Shown here piece by piece: positions 9,168 through 19,267 of a stretch of DNA of 64,000 nt. Position 1 is the stretch's first letter, and every line of letters begins with the position of its first letter. The notes beneath the pieces are model-generated. The model saw only the letters and a program-made list of their open reading frames with translations, did not search any database and had not been told where the DNA came from. The translations under genes and the position numbers were made by a program. The DNA comes from Gluconacetobacter azotocaptans (lineage in GTDB: Bacteria; Pseudomonadota; Alphaproteobacteria; Acetobacterales; Acetobacteraceae), in assembly GCF_014174355.1 (NCBI RefSeq), contig NZ_JABEQF010000004.1, positions 62,001 to 126,000 on the forward strand, read 5' to 3'.

Positions 9168-10652
9168 GTGCGTGAGCGTCCCCTGAATCCCCCCGTCCGT
9201 CGATATGGGGCCATGCTGGCGTCGACCGTCCTGGCGGCCGCGCTGGCCGGCTGCGGAACATCGCCGGTCAAGACGGTCAGCAGGACGCTGTTCGGTGGCG
9301 GAGAGTCCTCGCCCTATCTCAGCGGCTATATCGGCAATGTGGTGGCGGACGAACCCCAGGCGGCGATGGCCGCGCGGGATGTCCTTGCCCGGGGCGGCAA
9401 TGCCGCCGACGCCGCTGCGGCGATGGGCATGACCCTGGCCGTCACCCTGCCGTCGCGGGCGTCGATGGGCGCCGGCGGCGCGTGCCTTGCCTACCGTCCG
9501 GGCGATGCACAGGGCGGTCGCGCCTTCCTGTTTACCCCCGTGGCGGGGGCAGCCGCGACGAATGCGGGGACGACGGCCGCGGGCGAACGGGTGGACCGGC
9601 CCGCCGCCGTGCCGATGCTGGCGCGGGGCCTCTATCTGATGCATCTGCGCTATGGCAGCGTGGAATTCGGCGAAACCCTGTCTCCCGCGCTGGGCCTTGC
9701 GCGGAACGGCATGACGGTCGGCCGGGGGCTGGCGAACGATCTGGCGGCCGTCGAGGCCCCGCTCATGGCCGATCCCGGCGCGCGGGCGCTGTTCAGCCGC
9801 AACGACGGCAAGATCCTGACCGAGGGCGATACGCTGGTCCAGTCCCGCCTGGCCGGCGTGCTGGAACAGATCCGCAGCGTGGGTGTGGGCGATTTGTATA
9901 ATGGCGCGCTGGCGGCCTCGTTCGTCGCGGGCAGCCAGGCATCGGGCGGCGGGTTGGTGTCCGCCGACCTGCGGGGCGCGGTCCCGGCCGAGACGCCGCC
10001 GTTGACCGTCATGTCGGGCGGAACGACGGTGGCCTTCCTGCCGCCGCCGGCCGATGGCGGCCTGGGCAGCGCCGTGGCCTTCCACGCCCTGTCCGCCGGC
10101 GGGCAACCGGGGCAGGTCGCGCAGGCGGCGGTCGCGGCCTGGCGTGCGCGCATGCCGGGGGGCCACGACGCCGACGACCTGGTGGCCCAGGCGCAGGCTC
10201 TGGTGGACTCCGGAACCGTCGCGGGCGGCGGCGCCCTGCCGCATCTGCCGGCCTCGACATCCTTCGCGGTGGTGGACCGTCACGGCGGGGCGGTAGCCTG
10301 CGCCCTGACGATGGACAATCTGTTCGGCACCGGTCGCCTGGCCGGCAGCACCGGCATCGTCATGGCGGCCTCGCCGCAACGCCTGCCGCGCCCGCTGCTG
10401 ACCGCGGCGATCGCCAGTCAGGACAGGGGCTTCAGGGCCGCGGTGACAGGCTCGGGCCAGAACGACGCCGCCGACGCGGTGGCGGCGGAAATGCAGCAGG
10501 TGCTGGCGGGGCAGGACCCCGGGGCGCGGCCGGTCACGGCCAACGGCCGCATCAACGCGATTTCCTGCCCCCACGGCCTGCCGGGCGGCGAGGGAAGCTG
10601 CGTCGGCGGAACCGACGCGCGCGGGGTCGGCCTGGCCGTGGGGTCGGAGTGA
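9168..10652 (+). CDS. Gamma-glutamyltranspeptidase-like lipoprotein with a degenerate active site
   Basis: This 494-residue protein aligns with the GGT/Ntn-hydrolase family. Landmarks are RGGNAADAAAAMG, SMGAGG, EGDTLVQ, and STSFAVVD, where the Thr corresponds to the autoprocessing nucleophile. Other essential parts are changed: the DFREMAP Arg region reads LFTPVAG, the PLSSMSP serine pair is absent (PLLTAA), and the TGSPGGS oxyanion loop reads TGSGQND. The N-terminus ends in LAGC, a lipobox. The start is GTG at 9168 with GGAG nine bases before it; ATG 9213 would begin directly at the signal peptide. Classical transpeptidase activity is doubtful; self-cleavage may survive. It stands alone before recA. 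Confidence 0.75.
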   Translation: MRERPLNPPVRRYGAMLASTVLAAALAGCGTSPVKTVSRTLFGGGESSPYLSGYIGNVVADEPQAAMAARDVLARGGNAADAAAAMGMTLAVTLPSRASMGAGGACLAYRPGDAQGGRAFLFTPVAGAAATNAGTTAAGERVDRPAAVPMLARGLYLMHLRYGSVEFGETLSPALGLARNGMTVGRGLANDLAAVEAPLMADPGARALFSRNDGKILTEGDTLVQSRLAGVLEQIRSVGVGDLYNGALAASFVAGSQASGGGLVSADLRGAVPAETPPLTVMSGGTTVAFLPPPADGGLGSAVAFHALSAGGQPGQVAQAAVAAWRARMPGGHDADDLVAQAQALVDSGTVAGGGALPHLPASTSFAVVDRHGGAVACALTMDNLFGTGRLAGSTGIVMAASPQRLPRPLLTAAIASQDRGFRAAVTGSGQNDAADAVAAEMQQVLAGQDPGARPVTANGRINAISCPHGLPGGEGSCVGGTDARGVGLAVGSE

Positions 10653-10669
10653 CGCGGCCCGCGCGCCGC

Positions 10670-10698
10670 TTGTAGACGATCATGTTTTGTTCTAGCTT
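10670..10698 (+). promoter_or_regulatory. Candidate recA promoter with LexA-like half-sites in the spacer
   Basis: TTGTAG (10670-10675), a 17-base spacer and TAGCTT (10693-10698) make a weak housekeeping promoter. The spacer holds GATC (10678-10681) and GTTC (10689-10692) seven bases apart, one mismatch from the alphaproteobacterial SOS box GTTC-N7-GTTC. LexA binding there would occlude RNA polymerase. Confidence 0.4.
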
Positions 10699-10770
10699 TT
10701 CGTGGCTGGCCTTTCGCACGCGGGATGTGAAAGATTCGGGCATTCACGGCATTGGAATGGGGTAAGGGCG

Positions 10771-11826
<1,056 letters not shown>

Positions 11827-11838
11827 TCGGGTGCGCGC

Positions 11839-12279
11839 ATGGCCGGTAGAGGGCGGCCCGCCCGCGCGGGCGGGCTGACGGGCGTGCGCTTCGGCTGCGT
11901 CTGCGGGTTTCGTGCGGCCCTTGCGGTACTGCTGTGCCTGGGGGCGTGCGCGCACCGGCCGGATGGGGATTCGATCGACATCCCGCCGCCGAGGCTGGCC
12001 GCGGCCGGCGACGACGGGGACGGCCCGTCCTCCTCGGGTGGGTCGGGCAGCGGGCCGGGGGGCGAGGCGGCGTCTTCTCCCGATGCCGTGGCCGCACGAC
12101 AGCCGGATTATCGGCCGCTGCCCGATGCGCCCGGAATGCAATTGATTTCATCCGGGTACGATCCGAACGCCAGCGACGACGATGCCGCCCAGAAAGAGGA
12201 CGGCAAGCATTACGTCGTTCCCGACACCCAGGTCAGCTACGGGCCTCATTCCGGTCGGCAATCGGGATACGGCCATTAA
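11839..12279 (+). CDS. Putative lipoprotein, low-complexity, unknown function
   Basis: This 146-residue protein has an arginine-rich n-region, a hydrophobic stretch and a lipobox ending LCLGAC. The mature part is dominated by Asp, Gly, Ser and Pro and looks disordered; the C-terminus carries HYVVPDTQVSYGPHSG. No domain is recognised. It lies 12 bases after recA on the same strand. Rich low-complexity coding can arise by chance in high-GC DNA, but the signal peptide plus lipobox argue that it is real. Confidence 0.6.
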   Translation: MAGRGRPARAGGLTGVRFGCVCGFRAALAVLLCLGACAHRPDGDSIDIPPPRLAAAGDDGDGPSSSGGSGSGPGGEAASSPDAVAARQPDYRPLPDAPGMQLISSGYDPNASDDDAAQKEDGKHYVVPDTQVSYGPHSGRQSGYGH

Positions 12280-12380
12280 ATGCGCGGGCCGCGGCTGACG
12301 CGGTCATTGTTCCTGCGTCGGTCTGCTGTCTATTGTTGCGCGAAGCAACAGCAAGAGGGCGGGAAGCAACATGATGGGAC

Positions 12381-13127
12381 ATGCCGTCAGGATTTCCATT
12401 CTTGGCAGCGTTGGTCGAGGTTGGTCTCGCCACCAATAAAGTGGTCCATGTCTATCCTTTCGACACGCATGTCGCGCCACACGACAGCTATCTCAACGAC
12501 ATCCGCATCATCGGTCGCCATGTCTTCGTCACCGATTCCGGCACAGGGGCAATTCTGGTGCTGGATCGCGATACGGGTGCGGTCCGCCGGTTGTTGGCCG
12601 CCAGCCCTTTGACGAAGGCCGATCCGTCGATCGTGCCGCATGTCGACGGTCGTCCGCTGGGCGGCGCCGACGGCAAGGCGCCCCGGATCAACGCCGACCA
12701 GATCGAACTGTCGGCCGATCGCCGGACGCTGTTCTTCATGTCGCCCTTCGGCCCCAATCTGTACCGGGTCGCGGTGTCGGACCTGCTGGACACGACCTTG
12801 CCCGAGGCGGAACTGGAACGGCGCGTGCGGGTGGACCGTCGCGTGCCCCCTGTGGGCGGGCTGGTCATGGACAGCCACGACACGCTCTACCTGTCCGAGA
12901 TCGAAACCCACTCCATCCATGCCGAAGATTCGCGGGGTCGCACCTTGTGGCGGTTGACCGATCCACGCCTGGACTGGCCGGACGCCTATTCGATTGCCCC
13001 CGATGGAACGGTGTATCTGGCCGTGGCGCAGGTGGATCGCCTTCCGGGATTCCATGGGGGGACCGACGGCCGGCATGCCCCTTACCTATTGTTCAGCTTC
13101 CATCCCGGTCAGGGCGATCCGCACTGA
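12381..13127 (+). pseudogene. Major royal jelly/yellow-family beta-propeller, N-terminally truncated
   Basis: The 248 residues cover only the second part of a bacterial MRJP/yellow-type propeller. It begins at the LATNKVVHVYPFD blade, followed by SYLNDIRI, FVTDSGTGAILVLD, INADQIELSAD, GGLVMDSHDTLYLSEIE and WPDAYSIAPDGTVY. Full bacterial members have a signal peptide and roughly 150 more residues before this point; neither is found in the 100 bases upstream. The first codons (MPSGFPFLAALVEVG) do not look like a signal peptide. It is therefore probably a remnant that lost its 5' end, although a cytoplasmic fragment could still be made. Confidence 0.65.
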
Positions 13128-13380
13128 CGGGAGGCTGGCGGGTCGTCGCGCCAGTCACGTCTCTGTCAGGGTTGCGGGATTTTATGGCGGTTGGCCGCCA
13201 TTCGCGGGGCACGCCGATTATAGAGGCGGCCGGGACGGCGGGCAGGCACTGGATTGCGGTCCGTGATGGTGTTACGCCGCCTGGGAACGCGACATGATCC
13301 TGGGACGCGCCTTCCGGAGGAACGGAAACATGACAGGCCAGACGACACGGGGCTGCGGCTTTCCGTCCCGGCGATAGAGA

Positions 13381-14352
13381 ATGGCGTCAGATCTTCTGCC
13401 CTGGGGGCAGTCCGTGTTCCGTGAAAGTGAGACGGCGGTACCATATCTGACCTTTTCGCGGTCGGAATGGGCGGCCCTGCGTGCGAATGTGCCGCTGTCC
13501 CTGTCCGAGGACGAGATCGCGGCCCTTCGCGGCCGGAACGAACCGGTATCGCTGGCCGACATCACCGAGATCTACCTGCCGCTGTCGCGCCTGCTGAACC
13601 TGCATGTGACGGCGCTGCGCAGCCTGAACAGCATGGTGGAAAGCGCGTTCCTGGGCTGTCCCCGGATCACGGTGCCGTTCATCATCGGCATCGCCGGCAG
13701 CGTCGGTGTGGGCAAGAGCACCTTTGCCCGCCTGCTGCAGGCGGTCCTGTCGCGCTGGCCCGATCATCCCCGGGTCGATCTGGTGACCACCGACGGCTTC
13801 CTGCTGCCCACGCGGGAACTGGAGGAACGCGACCTGATGCAGCGCAAGGGCTTTCCCGAAAGCTATGATTTGCGCCGGATGATCGCTTTCCTGGCGGCGG
13901 CGAAGGCGGGAGAGCGCCACCTGCAGGTGCCCTATTACTCGCACGACGCCTACGACATCGTGCCCGATCGCTTCCAGGTCGTCGACCGGCCCGATATCCT
14001 GATTTTCGAAGGGCTGAACGTCTTGCAAACCGGCAGCGAGCGCTCTGCCGTGGCGTCGGATTTCTTCGATTTCTCGATCTATCTGGATGCCGCGACGGCG
14101 GATATCGAATCGTGGTACGTGGACCGCTTCCTGCTGCTGCAACGCACCGCGTTCCGCAAGCCGACATCCTATTTCCATAACTACTGCGACCTGCCCCGGG
14201 ACGAGGCGGAGGCCCTCGCCCGCAGGATCTGGCACCGGATCAATCTTCCGAACCTGCAGGCCAACATCCTGCCGACGCGCGAACGCGCCCGGCTGATCGT
14301 CCGTAAGGAACGGTCGCATGCGGTCGGCGAGGTCCGGCTACGTCACCTCTGA
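13381..14352 (+). CDS. coaA: Pantothenate kinase, type I
   Basis: This 323-residue enzyme phosphorylates pantothenate, the first committed and regulated step of coenzyme A synthesis. The P-loop GSVGVGKS is at residues 106-113. The family motifs TTDGFLLP, KGFPESYD, VPYYSHDAYD and FEGLNVLQ follow, as does the PTSYFHNYC segment near the end. Length and motif order match the E. coli type, which is feedback-inhibited by CoA. A 250-base gap precedes it. A hairpin follows it, ahead of the convergent propeller gene. Confidence 0.95.
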   Translation: MASDLLPWGQSVFRESETAVPYLTFSRSEWAALRANVPLSLSEDEIAALRGRNEPVSLADITEIYLPLSRLLNLHVTALRSLNSMVESAFLGCPRITVPFIIGIAGSVGVGKSTFARLLQAVLSRWPDHPRVDLVTTDGFLLPTRELEERDLMQRKGFPESYDLRRMIAFLAAAKAGERHLQVPYYSHDAYDIVPDRFQVVDRPDILIFEGLNVLQTGSERSAVASDFFDFSIYLDAATADIESWYVDRFLLLQRTAFRKPTSYFHNYCDLPRDEAEALARRIWHRINLPNLQANILPTRERARLIVRKERSHAVGEVRLRHL

Positions 14353-14370
14353 CCGCGCCTTGGTAAACGT

Positions 14371-14399
14371 CCGCCGGGCAGGCTGGCCTGCGCCGGCGG
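14371..14399. terminator. Bidirectional terminator hairpin between coaA and the propeller gene
   Basis: CCGCCGGGCAGG (14371-14382) pairs with CCTGC and CCGGCGG (14387-14399), giving a 12-base-pair stem with one bulged G and a CTGG loop. It sits in the 59-base gap between two convergent genes. Confidence 0.65.
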
Positions 14400-14411
14400 T
14401 CTGGTTCGGGG

Positions 14412-15557
14412 TCAGCGTTGCCGTTCGATATCCGCGCCGCCACCCGGCAGCGGGGCGTCGCCCTTGATGGTCAGCGTGGTGCCGTCCCACGACAGGGTAC
14501 GCAGCATGCGGTCCATGACACCCTGAACCAGGATGGACTTGCCGTCCGGCGCGAAGATCAGGCCCTGCGGCCATAACGTGCCCGGTGCCTGCGCCAGCTG
14601 GGTCAGGTGGCCGTCCGCCAGCGACAACACCGTGACGACCCCCCGGTCATGATAAAGCGGCGAGGTCGGGACGACGGCGGACCCATTCTGGGACACCACG
14701 GCAACGAAGCGGCCATCGGGGGAGATATCCAGCCCTTCAGGCGCGTTCGGCACGACGACGCGCTGGATCTCGCGGATCGGCGATGCCGTCAGATCCAGCA
14801 CGGACAGGGCGCCGGGCAGGCCCTCGCCATGACCCAGAATGCCCATGACGGCATAATGCCCGTCGCGGGTCAGGCGGATGTTCCACGGGCCGGGCTTGAT
14901 ATCCAGCGGCTGGGAGTCAACGGTGATGGTATCGCCGTCGATGTGCAGGACGAAGACCTTATCCCCCTTCCACAGGCTGACCAGCGCGCGCTTGCCGTCC
15001 GGGGTGATCGCCAGGCCGCCGGGGAATCCGGCCTCTACCGGCAGCGAAATGATTTTCCGGTCGCTGAGCTTGCGTCCGTCGAAACGGAACCACGTCAGCA
15101 CGCCACCCGCCCCGTTGGCGACCAGCACATGCTTCTGGTCGGGCGTGATGCGCAGCGTGGTGGTGCCGGGGGCGGACTGCACCTGCTGGATCACGCGGGG
15201 CTTCGGCCCGGACAGATCGACGACGCTGATGCGGTCGTCGGGAACGATCTTGCCCTGCGTTGTGTCGGCCTTCGTCGCGGACGACACCAGCACGATCTTG
15301 CCGTCCGGCGTCAGTTCCAGACCGGTCGGCGGGCCGACGACGCTGACGGGCACGGCGACGCTGGACCGGACCGCCCACACCCCATTGGATCCCTGGTCCA
15401 GGACCGACAGCGTATCGGGCTTCAGCGGCTTGGGTAGGACCTGTACCCCGTTTTGCAGGATGGAATGGGCGTCATTGGCCGAAACGACGGTTTCGGCATG
15501 CGCGACGGTGGCCAGTGCCATCGTGGCGCAGAACGTGGACAGGACCCTGAAACGCAT
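14412..15557 (-). CDS. Periplasmic YncE-like seven-bladed beta-propeller protein
   Basis: This 381-residue protein starts with a clear Sec signal peptide (MRFRVLSTFCATMALATVAHA, cleavage after AHA). The rest is a series of propeller blades with repeated ITPDGK, ISPDGR, LTPDGK and FAPDGK turns. The pattern matches the YncE/lactonase-like WD40 superfamily. No catalytic metal site can be assigned, so a binding role is as likely as an enzymatic one. Its promoter must lie in the AT-rich spacer upstream. It may relate functionally to neighbouring envelope and polysaccharide genes, but this is only inferred from position. Confidence 0.75.
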   Translation of the reverse strand: MRFRVLSTFCATMALATVAHAETVVSANDAHSILQNGVQVLPKPLKPDTLSVLDQGSNGVWAVRSSVAVPVSVVGPPTGLELTPDGKIVLVSSATKADTTQGKIVPDDRISVVDLSGPKPRVIQQVQSAPGTTTLRITPDQKHVLVANGAGGVLTWFRFDGRKLSDRKIISLPVEAGFPGGLAITPDGKRALVSLWKGDKVFVLHIDGDTITVDSQPLDIKPGPWNIRLTRDGHYAVMGILGHGEGLPGALSVLDLTASPIREIQRVVVPNAPEGLDISPDGRFVAVVSQNGSAVVPTSPLYHDRGVVTVLSLADGHLTQLAQAPGTLWPQGLIFAPDGKSILVQGVMDRMLRTLSWDGTTLTIKGDAPLPGGGADIERQR

Positions 15558-15804
15558 TGTTCACCTTGCAGACGTATTTATTTACATTCAGCTAAATTGA
15601 TATCCGACAGGCATCGGGAATGAAATTGGGTAAACTTAATTTTATTCGAATATGATTTCTAGAATTTGTGTCTTAATGTGAACGGTTGCGAAGTGATTTT
15701 GTAGTATTTGTCGACATATTTCGTTACGTAATATTTTATATTTGTCTGTATGAGTATTTTGTTCAATATATATTCCGGTCTGGAGGGGGCGAGTAAAGCG
15801 ACCC
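15558..15804. other. AT-rich intergenic spacer upstream of the propeller gene
   Basis: About 247 bases are strongly AT-rich in an otherwise GC-rich window, with runs such as TAATATTTTATATTTG and the palindrome TTACGTAA. It separates two minus-strand genes: it is 3' of the giant glycosyltransferase and 5' of the propeller gene. It probably holds the propeller promoter. I could not fix a convincing -35/-10 pair, and no gene is seen. Confidence 0.6.
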
Positions 15805-18800
15805 CTATCGCATTTGCGCAAGCACACCGTTCAGGATGTCGGCAAGGCTGGCCCGGTAGGAATCGGGACTGTTTTCCTGCATCAGGCGACGCAGCGCGCC
15901 ATTGCGGACGGTCGTCCACAAGGCGGGATCGTCGTGAAGGGCCACGATGGCCTCGGCGAAACGTCGTGGATCGTCGGTCCCGCCGGACAGGATATCCTGC
16001 CCGTCCGTCCACCCCGTCTGGCTGCACAGCAGGTCGGTGGCGACGACGGGCAGGCCGTAGGATGCGGCCTCGTGAATTTTATAGGGCACGCCCCCGGCAA
16101 AGCGGGTCGGGGCGATGAAGACCCGATGCTGGTCGTAAAGCGGGGCCGGATCGTCCACCGGCCCCAGAAGCCTGACGCGGCTGTTGCCGGCAAATGCGGT
16201 GAAATGGACCGTGGCGCCGACATGGCCCGCCACCGATAGATGGTACGCCGGGGGCAGCAGTGGCAGGATGTGCGTCACGAACCAGTCCAGGCTGTCGTAA
16301 TTCGGCGATCCCATGTCATGAATGGCGCCCAGGAACAGCATGTCCTTCCGTTCCACCCAGCGCCGCATGGTTGGTCGGGGCGTGATCATGTGTCCCAGGA
16401 TCGAGATATTTTCAAATCCGGCCTGCCGCGCCAGGTCGGCGTCGTGCGCGTTGACCGTGACGAGCTGCTGGCAGAAATAGGCGCAGGCCAGTTCGGCAGC
16501 CAGCGCCTCGGGCAAGGGGGGCGGGGACGGCAGGCCCAGCAGCCGCGCGCGCGCGGCAGTGCGCGGGGCGGCGATGCATTCGGTATCCAGGATGAACCCG
16601 TCAACCGGCAAATCGACCGATGTCGCGGCCAGGGCGGGGAGAAGACGGTCCAGATTGTGGGTCCGGCCGACCCAGGTCAGATCGTAATAGCGCGACCGCC
16701 CGCGAACGAAATCGGCCAGCATATCGATGTTGCGGTCGTGCAGGATTTCGACGCTGTCGGGAAAATCACGATAGATCCCGGCCAGGCCATCGTCGGACGG
16801 GCTGACCGGAAAGAGGGTGACATGATAGCCAAGCTCCACCATCATCCGCACGATATCGTTCGAGCGGACATAGCCCGAACCCAGATGGCGCAGCGGGATC
16901 CGATCCTCGATATACAAAATCCGCCGGCGCGCCGGGCGGGCGGCCCGGGCGAATACGGCGTTTTCGTCGTTGCGCGGGTAGCAATAGCGCAGGAAATCGC
17001 GATGTTTCCCGGCAAACACGCGAAGGTTGCGCCTCATCAGCCCATGGGAAAAAGCGCTGTCCGATGACCCGTATTCAAGATGCCGGACGACGATCGCCGG
17101 ATCGTAGACGATGCGGTATCCGGCCTTGCGCATGCGGACGCACAGGTCGACTTCCTCGTAATAGGCGGGCGAGAAGGCCGAATCGAACCCGTCCATGACG
17201 CGCAGGATGTCGCTGCGGACCATCAGGAACGCGCCGGAACAATAATCGACCTCACGGACGAAATTCGCCTCGGGCGCGGTCGGGTCCCGGTCGCGCAGAT
17301 ATCCGGCCGTGGTGCCGTCGCGCCAGATGATCGAACCCGCTTCCTGCAAGGCGCCATTGGTGCGGACCAGCTTCGCGCCGACCGCGCCGATATCGGACGC
17401 CGAGGTCAGCCGGCGCAGGGCGCGTCCGATGGCCTGATGCCCCAGCGTCAGGTCGTTGTTCAGGAACAGCGTGGCCGGCGCCGCGACATGGCGCAACGCC
17501 GCGTTGCAGGCATCGACATAGCCGATATTCCGCGCGAACCGGATAAGCCGCGCCCCGATCACGAAGCGTTCGAAATGGATCGTCTCATCCTTCGATCCGC
17601 AATCCACGACGATCAGGTCGATGTCGCCCGGCCATCCGGCCCGAACCGAGGCCAGCGCCTGCAGGGTCAGGGCGAAATGATTGCGGACCACGACGATCAC
17701 GCTGACACCCGGGGCGCCACGCGGAGTGAAGTCGATGGGTTCGCGTGCATGCAGCAGCATCGCGTCCCGGGCCGTCTGGCGAAAGGCGGTCTTGGTCAGA
17801 TCCTCGTCCAGTCGCGTCGCCGGTGTGGCGGACGGGTCATGTGGGCACGTCGCCAGCCAATGGCGGAAGATATCCGGATATCGGCCGGACTCGAGGTCGT
17901 CCCGAACGCTTCCCGAAGCCTGATACGCACGCAGATCGACGTCTTCATGTGGGCGCCGGTATTCACCCTGGCCATATTTCAGGAAATGCTCGTACCCCGA
18001 ACGGAACATCCCGCGTTCCAGCGCGTCGTCCACGTCAGCGTGCGCGACCCGATAGTATTCTTCCGAAAACCATGGGCCGGCGCAGAAGAATGTCGGCGTC
18101 GGGTTGGCCAGGAAGTGATGCAGCGCGCAGGAATAGTCCCCCGCGGCAATCAGCGCGCCGATTTCCGGGTAGGTTTTCAGATACCAGACTGCATCGAAGC
18201 AGATCGAAACCGTGACCGCCGGCGGGACCCGGGGCAGGCGGCCCATGACATGGTGAAATGGCCCCGCCGCCCCGGCACGCACGCCGTCGAAACCGCCATC
18301 GGCCACGAATGCCGGGTCGAACAGCCAATGGCCGGTCTGTCCCGTGCGATCCCCTTCGGCCAGGTAATGATCGTACCCGTTGCGAAAGCCGCGTGCCGCA
18401 AGGTTCGCGTGGGACAGGGACGGGTCACGCTCCAGGTAATAGAATTCGTCGAACAGCCAGTGCGGGGATCTCTCGTGAAAACCCGTGGTCAGGTAGTGGA
18501 CAAATCCGCTGGGAACGATGTCCTTCGCAATGGCGTCGGCAATGTCGGGATAGCGGGCGCGATACCAGGCCTCGTCGAAGAACCGGTTTGGCGAGTGGCC
18601 GAGGCCGATGCCAAAATCGCGAAAATAAGAGAGCACATCGTCATAGTCGAGGAAGACCATCTGCTCGGTGACGAAGGGATAGGCGGCCAGGTACCAGGCA
18701 GGGTCGAACTCGTACCAGGCGGGGCGGCGGCCGGGGACGGCGGTGGCTTCCTCCTGTTCGGCCCGAGTCACGGCGTGGCGGATATCCGTTTCGGTGCACC

Positions 18801-19104
18801 CCGTGCCCGTTGCCCGGTCGGCCAGGGCCAGGATAGGCGCGGTGACCGTCGGCGCCACCCGCATGTCGTCGATCGACAGGATGTGCTGCGCCCGGCACCC
18901 GGACCCGGTTTGCACATCCAGCCGGAAATGATCGACCAGATAGGTCATCCGCACATCCGCCGGCTGGGCGCAGGCATGGGCGAGACATCGCGTGGTCGCC
19001 TCAGCCACGACCGTTCCTGCGCCGTTCGCCAGCAGCAGGCGCGCCACACCCAGCAGCAACCCCACCAGGTCGTGGACCGTGTCGGGCGGCGAATCGGCAT
19101 TCAT
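15805..19104 (-). CDS. Giant double glycosyltransferase with an N-terminal ThrE-like domain
   Basis: Of 1099 residues, about 10-120 (VGLLLGVARLLLANGAG and onward to ALADRA) resemble the cytosolic N-terminal domain of the ThrE/PF06738 exporter family, without its membrane helices. Residues 130-380 hold several FD-x-x-WY-x-x-YPD repeats, each followed by a HYL-like segment, as in other alphaproteobacterial surface-polysaccharide transferases. A GT2 domain starts at about 467 (VSVIVVVRNH, VVDCGSKD, LFLNNDL, YYEEVDLC). A second, GT4-like domain covers about 810-1099 (RILYIEDRIP, LGSGYVRS, FIAPTRFAGGVPYKIHEAASYG). It is likely a cytoplasmic or membrane-associated bifunctional enzyme for exopolysaccharide or O-antigen. 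ATG 19104 is chosen; ATG 19128 is possible, and neither has a clear ribosome-binding site. Confidence 0.8.
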   Translation of the reverse strand: MNADSPPDTVHDLVGLLLGVARLLLANGAGTVVAEATTRCLAHACAQPADVRMTYLVDHFRLDVQTGSGCRAQHILSIDDMRVAPTVTAPILALADRATGTGCTETDIRHAVTRAEQEEATAVPGRRPAWYEFDPAWYLAAYPFVTEQMVFLDYDDVLSYFRDFGIGLGHSPNRFFDEAWYRARYPDIADAIAKDIVPSGFVHYLTTGFHERSPHWLFDEFYYLERDPSLSHANLAARGFRNGYDHYLAEGDRTGQTGHWLFDPAFVADGGFDGVRAGAAGPFHHVMGRLPRVPPAVTVSICFDAVWYLKTYPEIGALIAAGDYSCALHHFLANPTPTFFCAGPWFSEEYYRVAHADVDDALERGMFRSGYEHFLKYGQGEYRRPHEDVDLRAYQASGSVRDDLESGRYPDIFRHWLATCPHDPSATPATRLDEDLTKTAFRQTARDAMLLHAREPIDFTPRGAPGVSVIVVVRNHFALTLQALASVRAGWPGDIDLIVVDCGSKDETIHFERFVIGARLIRFARNIGYVDACNAALRHVAAPATLFLNNDLTLGHQAIGRALRRLTSASDIGAVGAKLVRTNGALQEAGSIIWRDGTTAGYLRDRDPTAPEANFVREVDYCSGAFLMVRSDILRVMDGFDSAFSPAYYEEVDLCVRMRKAGYRIVYDPAIVVRHLEYGSSDSAFSHGLMRRNLRVFAGKHRDFLRYCYPRNDENAVFARAARPARRRILYIEDRIPLRHLGSGYVRSNDIVRMMVELGYHVTLFPVSPSDDGLAGIYRDFPDSVEILHDRNIDMLADFVRGRSRYYDLTWVGRTHNLDRLLPALAATSVDLPVDGFILDTECIAAPRTAARARLLGLPSPPPLPEALAAELACAYFCQQLVTVNAHDADLARQAGFENISILGHMITPRPTMRRWVERKDMLFLGAIHDMGSPNYDSLDWFVTHILPLLPPAYHLSVAGHVGATVHFTAFAGNSRVRLLGPVDDPAPLYDQHRVFIAPTRFAGGVPYKIHEAASYGLPVVATDLLCSQTGWTDGQDILSGGTDDPRRFAEAIVALHDDPALWTTVRNGALRRLMQENSPDSYRASLADILNGVLAQMR

Positions 19105-19267
19105 GGTGCCACGGGCAGTCTGCTGCATGCGGGGGAAATGGCGGGAGGCTCCTGACCGGGCGGGCGAGGTGGAATTCCAGCCTATCGGCGGCGTTCTTAA
19201 TGTTTGGTTATCCGCGTTGCCGGGGTAGCGTATCGGCGCAATGCGGCATCGGTGACGAGGGGGCAGG

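Noticed and set aside
12334-12350. Hairpin TGTTGC-GCGAA-GCAACA considered as a terminator
   Set aside because: Only a 6-bp stem with no T run; it lies in the remnant region before the truncated propeller gene.
17080-19155. A 691-codon open frame on the plus strand across the giant glycosyltransferase
   Set aside because: It is antisense to a clearly coding gene, Arg/Gly-rich and without motifs; GC-rich DNA yields long antisense frames.
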